Below are positions 31,801 through 42,630 of a stretch of 64,000 bases of DNA, piece by piece. The stretch is from Pelomyxa schiedti (lineage: Eukaryota; Evosea; Pelobiontida; Pelomyxidae), in contig JAHLWZ010000836.1 of assembly GCA_020536535.1 (NCBI GenBank), forward strand, positions 1 to 64,000, written 5' to 3'. The notes below the pieces were generated by a model. That model was given only the letters and a program-made list of their open reading frames with translations. It did no database searches and had not been told where the DNA came from. The first letter of the stretch is position 1. Every line of letters starts with the position of its first letter. Both the position numbers and the translations under genes were made by a program.

Positions 31801-33673
31801 ATGCGGCGCGTTTTCGGTCTCGTAGTGGTGGTGGCGTTTTTTGGTGTTTTGGTGGCGCCAGATGCTGACGTCATGATGCCCATGGAACCTTGTCAGGAGG
31901 GCAGAATAACCGCCTACACGTAACTTACAAATCCACCCCCTTCATTTATTGTTTATTGTAGAAGGATGAGGGTTGTGTTCTGGGTTTTTCCCTTTTCTGT
32001 CAAATGAAATTAAAGACATTAAAAGGGGTTGGGAGAGTGGAGGAGCTTGCAGTTTTGGGGCTTGGAATGGAGACACTGGTTATGGCTATCAGTACAGTGC
32101 TGCTCCAAACGAAGACTTCTATGACCACGCAAGACAGGTTCTACGCCATTTTACACAACGAGAAGTAGCCTTACTGTTTCTGTATTTAAAAAAAAAAAAA
32201 TATAGTGTGGTGTCTGCTACGAGCTGGTCGGACCAGCAGGTGCAACCAGAATCATTGTTGCTGATATGTGTCCAATAAGTGGAAACGAACCCTGTGACGG
32301 CTCCATGCACCACTTTGATTTGAGGCAAGTCCATTCTACTTTCTCTCTTAGTCAATTTCATCCAGTGATCCTACGTTCCCACTTTTGGCGGAAGAGAGCC
32401 TGGGAATTGTAAATATAACTTACCGAATGGTATCATGCGACGTTGAAGGAAATTTGAAAATACGTGTAAAAGATGGCTCGTCTGTGTGGTGGTTATCAAT
32501 CCTAGTTTTTAACCACCGTGTTGGTGCGCGAAAGTAACGGTATACCCTCAGCTTATTTCATTGTTCAGGTATTGACAAACTGGAAATATCTGAAAATGGC
32601 GGGAGTAGCTGGACCGAGGTTAGAGTTCCTTTGGGTGTTCACTACGAAACGGAAAATAGGTAACCAGAGCGGACTACAACGAATTTGAAATTTCACGCCA
32701 AGTATGTCTCTATTTTAAAATAAATTCAAGGAGACTTACCTGAAAAAAAGCCTGGGAATGAATTGCAATTGCCACTTATTGTAAGAGTGACTGGATTCAC
32801 AGACGATCAAATTTCTATAGATCTTCCAGCTATTGAGGTATGATAGAAGTATATTACAACTGCATTTACCAAAAATAAGGGAGATGAGATAATCGATTCT
32901 GGCTCACAATTTCCGGCAGTCCCTGAAGGTTATGGAGGAAGTTCTAACCAATGCTGTTCTCCACAAGACGAATTCACTGTAGTATATGAGGATTCTCTTG
33001 GTTTGGGATGGATGGATGGTTCATGGGGTACCACAAACAACTTCGCATACACTCAGTCCACCCATGACGGAAGCAAGTGCATTCAATCTGTGATTAATGC
33101 TTGGGGCGGGCTCCAGTTACTCAATAATGTTGGAGGGCCCTCAGATCAGTATGTCCAAGGAAAAACTCTTCCTTCCTAAAAATTCAACAGGTACGAGAGC
33201 TTGGATTTTTGGATCAAGGCATCACAGGCCATCGATAGTGGTATCTCTGTCTGGCTAGATGATAAGGTCCACGTTACCACTCCGGCTGTAACCACAAGCT
33301 GGCAATGTAAGAAGCCGCTTCCTTTAACAATCAATTCTGAATCCGTGAACCTCTAGTATTCAGTTTCAACATGACGGTATTGGATCCCGATGAGAGGATA
33401 TTTGGGTTCTCTGTCCAGAACGGAAACACCGCCCTCACACTCTACTTTGACAGCATAGAATTCGTCATAGACCCCGATGCACCCACAACAAAGGCATGCC
33501 GAAATATTCAAAAATATCCAAAATTAGAAGCACTTTCTCACTCATCCTACGCGCAGGAGTGTGCTGATGGTGTGGAAGGAGGCACATCCCTTGGAATATC
33601 TGTTTCACCAGTGTATGCTCTCTGTGCCTTTTGCATTTGCTGCCTCATTCTTGCCTCATCCTCTCTCCTTTGA
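31801..33673 (+). CDS. Expansin-like secreted protein with C-terminal module
   Basis: Expansins loosen cellulose walls without hydrolysis. The protein starts with a signal peptide (MRRVFGLVVVVAFFGVLVA), then RITAYTGWESGGACSFGAWN, then the double-psi barrel core: GVCYELVGPAGATRIIVADM, CPISGNEPCDGSMHHFDL with the conserved HFDL, and LGIVNITYRMVSCDV. A second beta domain (KIRVKDGSSVWWLSILV; KLEISENGGSSWTEVE) matches the expansin C-terminal binding domain. A further module of about 150 residues (EDSLGLGWMDGSWGTTN... LDFWIKAS... FDSIEFVIDPD) looks like a carbohydrate-binding beta sandwich. It ends with a hydrophobic tail (VYALCAFCICCLILASSSLL), suggesting a GPI anchor or membrane segment. Nine or so exons. 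Confidence 0.87.
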
Positions 33674-33799
33674 GGTGACTTGTTTCATCTTTTTCTTTAA
33701 AGGCAAATTGTGTATCGCATGAGACACTTGCACTACCTCTTTTTTCCTTTCCCTGGCTGAAGAGAAGAAAGCTGCGTTTGTTTTCACGTACCCAAAAAA

Positions 33800-34064
33800 A
33801 TGATGAACGAGGGTGGTGATGCCGGAGAGGGCGACAAAAGCGACAGCAACGAAAACGTTGACAGCGACGTAGAGAACGAGGGCAATGGCGACGACGACGA
33901 CGAGAGCGTGCCACCGGTGATCGCGGCGGGGAGGAAAAAGCTGGAAGATCTGAAGAAGGTGATGTGCTACACCGCCCCGCAGTACGCCCACGTGCCTCTG
34001 TTTTTGCCGACCCCCGAGTTTCTCAAGTACCGTGTGGCGTCGGATCACTTCCAGGTTGGTTTGC

Positions 34065-34138
<74 letters not shown>

Positions 34139-35576
34139 TTCTTGTTTGCTTGTTTGTTAAATGGTCCTTTTGGAGACTGCTGTGGCCTAACTCGTTATTG
34201 AATGCAAGACGGCAGACTCGCTGCGTGCACTGAGCGATACGAAATTGTTGATGGCCGCCAAAGGTAACAACCTTGCACTTGTTGACACGAGCAAAAAGTC
34301 CTCAACGGAGAAGTGGAGATGCAATTGCCTGATGTCTGTGAATTCTGGGCATGGCTACATCGTCGTCTGTATGCTCACTTCACTGCCTTCTTTGTTTACG
34401 TTGAATGCAATGGATTGCACGCGATATGTTCTTAAAACTCTCTGAAGGTGCATGGAGCGGCTTGCTGGTGGAGAGCATTGAAACAGGCGAGAGGATTATT
34501 GACACTGCTGCTGAAATAAAACCAGAATTCAAGGCAATGAACAATGGATCCGCATTCTTCACAAAGGAGGGCAAACTGTACCTTGTTGTTTGCACAAATT
34601 CGGGTAAAAGGTAAGTTTATGTGAGAGTGAAAACCAACTCAGTTCCCCTTTCAGGGCAATACGAATAATATCCCTCCCAGAAGCAAACTTAGTTTGTGAT
34701 TTCCAGTTACCTCGTGCTGCAAATTGTGTATCCTGTAGTCCAGACAGTGTGTGGATTGCAGCAGCCTGTGATGGCGCTGTGTCAGTGGTAGCACCTATAG
34801 CAACTACATTTTCACCTATAAATCTGAACATGCCACCCCCCGTAACACTCCCTCGGCGCATGTGGTCAGCAGATCCTCAGTACGTCACTTGGAGTGATGA
34901 CAGTACCATTTGTTCAGTATCAAGTGAGAACCACTGCCTTTATTGGTGGCATGTACCTGACTGGAACAAGCCTTCCAGTTTATCATTCCCTGAATCCCTC
35001 TACAATATGCAGTTTTTACGGGGTACTCATGTCATAGCAGTGATCAGCAGATCTTTTTTAAGTACTCAACCCAACTTATTTTTGTACCACCAACATTTCC
35101 CAGGATTCGTCAACACAGACACATCAACAATCGTTCAGCAATTCTCGAATTTCCAAGGGGCTATTACTGGCATTTCATTAACACAGACAGGAAAACTCTT
35201 TATCGGTACAGAGACGGGCGTTTACCAGTTTACACCAGGGGGTATACCTTCTCTTTTGGACCTGTGTATGGGAAGTATGTTGCCATTTATTTATTTATGC
35301 ACTGTATTCTAAAAGCACCACAGGCATTCGGAAAAACCCGAAGACATGGGAAAACACTCACTGGGAGGACTATCTCCCAGAAGACCTTATTTCTCGGGTA
35401 ACTTCTCTCCTCTTCCACATTTCACTGAGTACCACAAGATTTTCCCCAAAGAAGGAGATGAAATTATTCCGGTTGGAGGACCCACTGATGAACATGGCTC
35501 TAGTGAAGGTGAGGAGGATGACAGTGACGAGGATTATGTGGACGATGGCACCGCCGGTGATGACTCTGATGAATGA
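33800..35576 (+). CDS. WD-repeat-like protein with acidic ends
   Basis: Exon 1 (33800-34054) gives an acidic, disordered N-terminus and a conserved-looking segment (KKVMCYTAPQYAHVPLFLPT). The next exon starts near 34209. The core resembles a beta-propeller: LLMAAKGNNLALVDTSKK, AIRIISLPEANLVCDF, SCSPDSVWIAAACDGAVSVV, VTWSDDSTICSVSSENHCLY, and GISLTQTGKLFIGTETGVYQ. The C-terminus is again acidic (EGEEDDSDEDYVDDGT). WD motifs are weak, so the exact family is not recognised. The first intron carries a run of 71 T. It ends 62 bp from the convergent SDR gene. Confidence 0.7.
34066..34136 (+). repeat. 71-nt uninterrupted poly-T run in an intron
   Basis: Seventy-one consecutive T residues lie just after the 5' splice site of intron 1 (GTTGGTTTGCG) of the WD-like gene, before the acceptor at about 34208. 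It is by far the longest homopolymer in the window and several times longer than needed for a polypyrimidine tract. Confidence 0.95.
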
Positions 35577-35638
35577 ATCCATTTATCCAATCCATTTTTG
35601 TTGTTTGTTTGTTGTTTGGGATAAAGTGATGACCTTCT

Positions 35639-36773
35639 TTAATGGGAAGTGCTTCCGCCATCCACTGGTAAAACAGTCCCTGTTATGTAACTAGCAGCAT
35701 CAGAAGCCAAAAACAACACTGCATTGGCTATCTCCTCCACTTCACCCACTCTGCCCATGGGAATTTCCTCATTTACACGCATTCTCTCGGCGAGGAGTGC
35801 ATCAGTGGCTTTTGACTTCGGGAACAGAACCTTCTTGCTCTCTCCAGGAAGTAGGAATGACTCCCTTTCGTCGTCAGTGCATTCCTCTATCCACCGTGTG
35901 ACAAAAGTGTCACCGGGACAGACAGCATTCACTCTAATATTATCGCGTGCAAGCTGTAGTGCCATTGCTTTGGTTAGCTGAACAACAGCCCCCTTGGATG
36001 CACAGTAGGCCGCGGCGTCACCAGAGGCTGTGATTGCCCAATCCTAGGCAAAAGAGTGAATTGTTGTATTGTCAGTGGTGAGTACATACTGATGCATTGT
36101 TTACGATGGCACATTTGCAGTGTGTACGTTCTATGGTGTCGCGCATGACTGGAAGTGCCAGTTTGCTCATTCGCCATGTGCCGGTTACATTGGATTCCAT
36201 CACATTAGCCCATTCTTCTTCAGTTGTATCCTCTGCCGTTTTGAGTAGAACCACACCAGCATTGTTGAACAGAATGTGCAGTCCCCCAAACTTTTCTATG
36301 ATGACCTGGAAGCAACGCTCACAGTCCTAGTATGTGGAAGTCCACGTTAGGGCACTCTCCATCCTTTCATGAGTGACCAATAGTGCAAGGGAAAAAGCCA
36401 GCAATCTCAAATCCAAAAAAAAAAAAAAAAAGAAAAACAAAACCAAAACCAAAGCACAAGCTTGCCTGGGGTCTCTTGTGGTCAGCCTCAATGAAAAAAG
36501 ATGAATCCGGAGGCAATTCAGCCTGCAGCCTCAGGCCCAAGTCCCTGCGCCTCCCAGTGAACCCAACCCTCGCTCCACGCCTCACAAGTGCACGCACAAC
36601 AGCCTCCCCAATCCCAGATGTACCCCCTAATAGGCCAGTATTAACAACGAACGAACAACGGTTGGTGGGCCGACGAGAGTAGTAAGAGATCGGGGCCGGT
36701 GCGTGTAAGATAAATGCAAACCTGTGACCAGGCCCACCTTGCCAGAAAAGTCAGGTTCGTGGCTCGCCGCCAT
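35639..36773 (-). CDS. Short-chain dehydrogenase/reductase (SDR)
   Basis: NAD(P)H-dependent oxidoreductase of the classical SDR family. The first exon ([18 protein letters not shown]) splices into [19 protein letters not shown], restoring the TGxxxGxG cofactor loop and followed by FTGRRRD. Later exons give [18 protein letters not shown] (the NNAG motif), the catalytic YCASK (the Tyr and Lys of YxxxK) preceded by ITAS (the catalytic Ser), and a C-terminus [20 protein letters not shown]. All catalytic residues are present; the substrate is unknown. A short poly-A tract lies in the intron at 36416-36431. Head-to-head with the C39-like protease gene, with only about 84 bp between the starts. Confidence 0.92.
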
Positions 36774-36856
36774 CGTCCACAGCACGAAAACGCGTTCCCT
36801 AAAAGAAGAAAAACCCGAAAGCCAACGCCGAAATAATAATAATAAAAAAAGAAATC

Positions 36857-37552
36857 ATGAAGGCTGGTCTGGTGTTGGTGCTGCTGGCGGTATCAGCTGT
36901 CTCAGCATGGGAAATGAATAGCACCGCGTTGCGCTGGTCGATGGGTAACCAACTTAACGCCAACAAAAAATCGATCTAATAAACCTCAGATTCGCACTAC
37001 ATGCAATGCGGGGCGTCCTACTCTGGCAATGAGCTCGGCACTTGCTCTGACGAGACCATATGCACTGCTGGGTGTGCTATGACTAGTGTGACAAACATGA
37101 ACAAGCACTGTGGGGGAGGAAAGGACCCTGGCGAGATGAACTCCTGGCTCAAGTCCAATGGAGGATATTCTAGCGGCTGTCTCATTGTGTGGGCCAAGCC
37201 CTGTGATTTGGGAAACATGGCTGGTGGGGTATGTGTTCTTATTGGAGACAGGTGCCGACATATTAACAACCAAAATGCTAACTTTAGACTGTGACCTATT
37301 CTGCTAGCTATAACAGTATCTGCAGTGATATTAACAATGGCGTTGGATATGTAATTCAAGTACTCAGCAAGTCTCACTATGTGCTTGCCCACGACTGTGA
37401 CACAGCGTATGTTCTCTTTTTTTTTGTTATAGTTGATCTGCATTGACTTGTTCTGCAGAAAGACATCCTACAAGGTGTATGATCCTTACTACAGCACCAC
37501 AGAATATGCTCATTCTGGTGTCACTGAGTGGGTCAAGTACAAGTGTGCGTGA
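36857..37552 (+). CDS. Secreted peptidase C39-like protein
   Basis: The signal peptide MKAGLVLVLLAVSAVSAWE starts a protein of about 180 residues over four exons. The mature part fits the C39_2 papain-like fold: YMQCGASYSGNELGTCSDET, CTAGCAMTSVTNMNKHCG with the probable active-site Cys and the S/T..M..N pattern, PGEMNSWLKSNGGYSSGCLI, and SKSHYVLAHDCDTA with the catalytic His, then VYDPYYS, the typical DP motif after the His. Many cysteines point to an oxidising compartment such as a phagolysosome or the outside. A peptidase activity is inferred from these motifs. It is divergent from the SDR gene. Confidence 0.78.
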
Positions 37553-37802
37553 CATCCCTAAAAAGATTTGAAGTTTGTTTTTTTTCCATTCCGATTGTTG
37601 GGGCAACCCACCAAGACCAAACCACGCCTGATGGATTCCTGTAAAAAAGGGCGATGAAGTTTCCCGAACAGCATCGATTGTGGTGTGGGAATGCTACCCT
37701 TGTCGCCCCATCATGAGAACACAAGAATAGAAGGGAAAAGGGAAAAAGGTCCGGAAGCAAAAAAAAAAGTGTTTCCCGGCCAGCACTGACACAGTGGTGC
37801 AG

Positions 37803-39948
37803 TCAACCACTTACATGAATGACGTTGTCATTGAGGAGTTTGATGTGGGCAACGTTTTTGACCCTCGGTGGAATTTTTGCTTGGCTCAGAGTGGACATTT
37901 GAATGTGGGATGTCAGCGATGCGAAGGTGCCGGGCTTCACAATCATCACCAAGGGCTTCTTGATTGGGTAAAGTCTGTAGTTGTAAACTGTTTGTCTGAT
38001 GGCCTGGTCCATTTTCTCACTCAGCCCACTCACCTTTTTTTATTCATTTGAAAGTTAGTGAATGAGAACAGAGCCTCACGTTGTGGGAGAATTCAAGAAT
38101 TTGAGTACTTACTGTTTCCGTGTCAAGAGGAGAGTGCAGTTCCACATAAGCATGATACCTACTTACAGTATCGTCTTGGAAGAATGTGAAGTCTACAACG
38201 TTGGATCCAAACACAGTGGCCATTATTTTGCGAAGGTGAATCTCATTGATGTTCTCACCGAAGATGCTCAAAACGGAGCCCACTCTATACGCAAATTTTA
38301 TCTGCAAACTCAAAGAGTGAGCGAAGAATTGACAGTTGCAGGAATGGAGAAGAAAAAAGGAGTGAGAACGAACCTCTGGGCATTGACCCTCAAATCCAAC
38401 CAACTGAATGGCATCCCCAATTCGGTATCTCCACAACCCAGAGAAGTTTGTCAGAACCACTTCGTAAATGTGTCCAACAACACCCTCTTGTGGCAAAATG
38501 GCTCCACCAGTCCCCGCACATCGTTTGGCTTCTTCTTCATCCACAGGCATGAATTCAAAAAAAGCAGCATCAGCAAGAAGCCGGAATTTGTTTTCTTTGA
38601 AGGTGCTGCTTGGAGGAGGAAGTGCCATGATACATTCCGATGCTCCGTACATGAGTTCTCTGAACTGTATCCCATCTCCAAACCATCTCTCCAATTCACT
38701 GACATATCCCAGTGCTGGATTCGGAACATTGGACACAATCAAGTTGAGCCGTGGGAAAGCGTTCTGAACCCAACCAGGCATCCCTGGTGGAACTCTCGAT
38801 GCGGAGGCCCTCAACGCGGAAGCGTGAGAAGGCATTGGTGCGTGACTGAGTTGAGGAGGTGGAACTTCGCGGTGCAGAGTTCCGTGTTCCACGTCAAAGA
38901 CGAGGCTGTCCCAGTCTCGAATCATGACTGAAAAGAAGGAGTGAAGCATTCCGGCAAACGGAATTGTCAGACAAACGACGTCGCGGTAACTTCTCAAAGC
39001 CCACAAGGAGTGAAGGTACATTGCCGGTTCCACCCATTCTGCTGCCTAAAAGAAACCTCTGTCAAAGTCAATCGAATGGTTTGGAAATAAATACTTGATA
39101 GACTGCAAAAGGTGATGCTGACAGAAAAGGGATCAAGTTCTTCACTCTGAGGACTATAATGGGGCCCACTGCACCCTGAGTGATTCCTCCAGGGCTCTTT
39201 TTCACCCCCTGCTGAGTATTGATATTCATGTACAACCCCATGGACTTAGGGTTGTTACTGGCCATATAAGCGCCAGTCATACACTTGTCAACGTCAATCT
39301 TGGTTACTGGAACCAATCTCTGAGGCCCAGTTGTCCCTTTGACAAAAAAAAAAAAAAACCCAAGCATCAGTACGCCAGAAACGTAAGCATGCGGCCACTT
39401 CCCCTCGTCTCACTAATTTGAATGTGTGGTGCTAATACAAAACAGTTACCGGTTGTTGCAGTCAGCAAAGAAATAGGATCCGAGCACAAAGAGGACTTGC
39501 AGCCAGTCTGTGCCACTTTGTCAACATCCGCAGCAATGTCCGAATAAGTGCACAGTGGAATTCTGGCTCTGAATTGCTCCATCGTGCGCACACCATCGTT
39601 TGCCATCATGATTCTGTGCTTGCGGGCGAAATCGCAACCCCCGTTCGCGCAGCTTCTTCGCAGGATTGACTGCAGAAGATCCCTCTGAACTTGAACGAAG
39701 TTGGCCTGGTTCTTGACAATTTGGTGAGCAAGGCGCCGTCTGTTGGCGCGATCAACCAACTGCATGGCGATGACCTGGAAATTACAATGGCGGAGAGTCA
39801 TCCAATGCGAAAAGTTGAAACCCAAAAAGAATGGGGAAGAAAGGAAACCACTCACCCCAACGCGGAACAGAGCATTCACAACGCTTTGCCTGAAGATGAA
39901 GACCAACGAAACAACACCAAGAGCAGTCAGCACTCCACAACACACCAT
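37803..39948 (-). CDS. GH3-family acyl-amido synthetase, copy B
   Basis: Six exons (39948-39856, 39774-39450, 39336-39095, 39045-38374, 38301-38113, 38033-37803) join in frame to 583 residues. Exons 2-5 have exactly the lengths seen in copy A (325, 242, 672, 189 nt). The hydrophobic N-terminus (MVCCGVLTALGVVSLVFIFR) and the GH3 motifs YGASE, GLWRYRIGDAIQLVGF and RVGSVLSIFGENINE are intact. It differs from copy A mainly in the substrate-side loop around FRELMYG and at the C-terminus, which ends NVIHVSG. A consensus 5' splice site (GTAAGTGG) overlaps the last codons, so a further exon is possible. It lies directly downstream of copy C in the same orientation. Confidence 0.93.
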
Positions 39949-40000
39949 CCGGCTTTTCCAGAATTTAGTTGTTTTTACACTGAAAACTCGACGCGATCTG

Positions 40001-40074
40001 GCTGGAATAAAATAATCAACAGACCGGAACGCTGTACTTTTCGTTTGGATCGGCGGTCTGGGGTTTTTTCAGCC
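40001..40074 (+). repeat. Fold-back element, copy upstream of GH3 B
   Basis: A sequence beginning GGAATAAAATAATCAACAG and ending GGATCGGCGGTCTGG plus a T run. It is strongly similar to the elements at 42312-42392 and 60891-60970. The internal CAGACCG pairs with CGGTCTG to give a hairpin. It lies 53 bp upstream of the GH3 copy B start codon. Confidence 0.8.
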
Positions 40075-40205
40075 ATCTTTTGATTGAACCGTTGTTGAAA
40101 GTGAGGAATCTCCGGCCTCGCGGAACTACATTCAGAAGAAAATCACTTTCGAGAAGGCTACTTTAAGTATGTTTCCCGAACAGCAGTGATTGTGTTGTGG
40201 TGCAG

Positions 40206-42302
40206 TCAACCACTTACATGAATGACGTTGTCATTGAGGAGTTTGATGTGGGCAGCGTTTTTGACCCTCGGCGGAATTTTTGCTTGACTCAGAGTGGACA
40301 TTTGAATGTGGGATGCCAGTGACGCAAACGTGCCGGGCTTCACAATCATCACCAAGGGCTTCTTGATTGGGTAAAGTCTGCAGTTGTAAACGGTTTGTCT
40401 GATGGCCTGGTCCATTTTCTCACTCAGTCCACTCGCCTTGTTTTGTTTGTTGTGGAACGTTATCATTGGATGAATTGGAAGTTCAGTTGCTTACTGCTTC
40501 AGTGTCAAGAGGAGAGTTCAGTTCAACATAAGCATGATACCGGCTCGCAGTATCATCTTGGAAGAATGTGAAGTCTACAACGTTGGAACCAAACACAGTG
40601 GCCATTATTTTGCGAAGGTGAATCTCATTGATGTTCTCACCGAAGATGCTCAAAACGGAGCCCACTCTATACGCAAATTTTATCTGCAAACCCAAAGAGT
40701 GAGCGAGGAATTGACAGTTGCAGGAAAAAAAAAAGGATGAAGGATGAATGGAGAAGAAAAAAGGAGTGAGAACGAACCTCTGGGCATTGACCCTCAAATC
40801 CAACCAACTGAATGGCATCCCCAATGCGGTATCTCCACAACCCAGAGAAATTTGTCAAAACCACTTCGTAAATGTGTCCAACAGCACCCTCTTGTGGCAA
40901 AATGGCTCCACCAGTCCCCGCACATCGTTTGGCTTCTTCTTCATCCACAGGCATGAATTCAAAAAAAGCAGCATCAGCAAGAAGCCGGAATTTGTTTTCT
41001 TTGAAGGTGCTGCTTGGAGGAGGAAGTGCCATGATACATTCCGATGCTCCGTACATGAGTTCTCTGAACTGTATCCCATCTCCAAACCATCTCTCCAATT
41101 CACTGACATATCCCAGTGCTGGATTCGGAACATTGGACACAATCAAGTTGAGCCGTGGGAAAGCGTTCTGAACCCAACCAGGCATCCCTGGTGGAACTCT
41201 CGAGGCGGAGGCCTCAACGCGGAAGCGTGAGAGGGAATTGGTGCGTGACTGAGTTGAGGAGGTGGAACTTCGCGGTGCAGAGTTCCGTGTTCCACGTCAA
41301 AGATGAGGCTGTCCCAGTCTCGAATCATGACTGAAAAGAAGGAGTGAAGCATTCCGGCAAATGGAATTGAAAGACAAACGACGTCGCGGTAACTTCTCAA
41401 AGCCCACAAGGAGTGAAGGTACATTGCCGGTTCCACCCATTCTGCTGCCTTAAATACGACTCTGTCAAAGTCAATCGAATGGTTTGGAAATAAATACTTG
41501 ATAGACTGCAAAAGGTGATGCTGACACAAATGGAAGCCTGTGTCTTCTCTTGAAAACAGTTATTGGGCCCACTGCACCCTGAGTGATTCCTCCAGGGCTC
41601 TTTTTCACCCCCTGCTGGGTGTTGACAGTCAAGCACAGCCCCATGGACTTAGAGTTATAGATTGACACATACGTTGCAGTGATCCACTTGTCGATGTCAA
41701 TCTTGGTTACTGGAACCAATCTCTGAAGCCCAGTTGTTCCTTGATAAGAACATAAGTAAGACAGCAATATAAATGCGTGTCGGCCTTCCAGCAACACCCA
41801 CCGGTTGTTGCAGTCAGCAAAGAAACAGGATCCGAGCACAAAGAGGACTTGCAGCCAGTCTGTGCCACTTTGTCAACATCCGCAGCAATGTCCGAATAAG
41901 TGCACAGTGGAATTCTGGCTCTGAATTGCTCCATCGTGCGCACACCATCGTTTGCCATCATGATTCTGTGCTTGCGGGCGAAATCGCAACCCCCGTTCGC
42001 GCAGCTTCTTCGCAGGATTGACTGCAGAAGATCCCTCTGAACTTGAACGAAGTTGGCCTGGTTCTTGACAATTTGGTGAGCAAGGCGCCGTCTGTTGGCA
42101 CGGTCCAGCGACTGTATGGCGAATACCTGACAAGACAAAAAAAATAAGCAGTGACAGTTACCAAGGCGAATAAACCGCGAAAAGAAAGTACCAGAAGAAA
42201 CCACTCACCCCAACGCGGAACAGAGCCACGCACAACGCTTTGTCTGAAGATGAAGCACAACAAAACAACACCAAGAGCAGTCAGCACTCCACAACACACC
42301 AT
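40206..42302 (-). pseudogene. GH3-family acyl-amido synthetase, copy C, frameshifted
   Basis: Near-identical tandem duplicate of copy B, with the same six-exon plan (42302-42210, 42126-41802, 41739-41498, 41448-40778, 40683-40495, 40436-40206). Exon 4 is 671 nt rather than 672: near 41212 the sequence GAGGCCCTC of copy B reads GAGGCCTC, so the frame is lost after SHASAL and regained only by another start. All downstream motifs (YGASE, GLWRYRIGDAIQLVG, RVGSVLSIFGENINE) remain intact in the shifted frame. That suggests a very recent lesion, a polymorphism or an assembly error. The coding total of 1751 nt is one short of a multiple of three. As written, the product would stop shortly after residue 250. 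Confidence 0.85.
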
Positions 42303-42311
42303 CCCGTAAAT

Positions 42312-42392
42312 GGCGGAATAAAATAATCAATGGACCGGAACGCTGTCGTTATCGTCGCTCAGGATGGGCGGTCTGGTTTTTTTTTTATTCCC
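42312..42392 (+). repeat. Fold-back element, copy upstream of GH3 C
   Basis: It starts GGCGGAATAAAATAATCAA and ends GGGCGGTCTGG, a T run and ATTCCC. The two ends (GGAATAAAA and TTTTATTCC) are inverted repeats. It lies about 10 bp upstream of the GH3 copy C start codon. Confidence 0.8.
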
Positions 42393-42630
42393 ACTAGGCT
42401 TTTTTCTTTTCTAGATTTTGATGTTTGGAAACAACCCGAACTGATTCCGTGCCTTCATAAGGTGGTGAACAACACCATCGTAGTGTCTCACACTTGCATT
42501 GCTCAGATCAGCATCACTCCAGGCATGCAAGCAGAATTTACGGAGAAACGCCCAAGTTTGCCGCAAACACCCAAGTTGGTTTACTAACTACGGTAGTTCG
42601 TGGTAAGAAACGCAACTTAAAAGCCACCAA

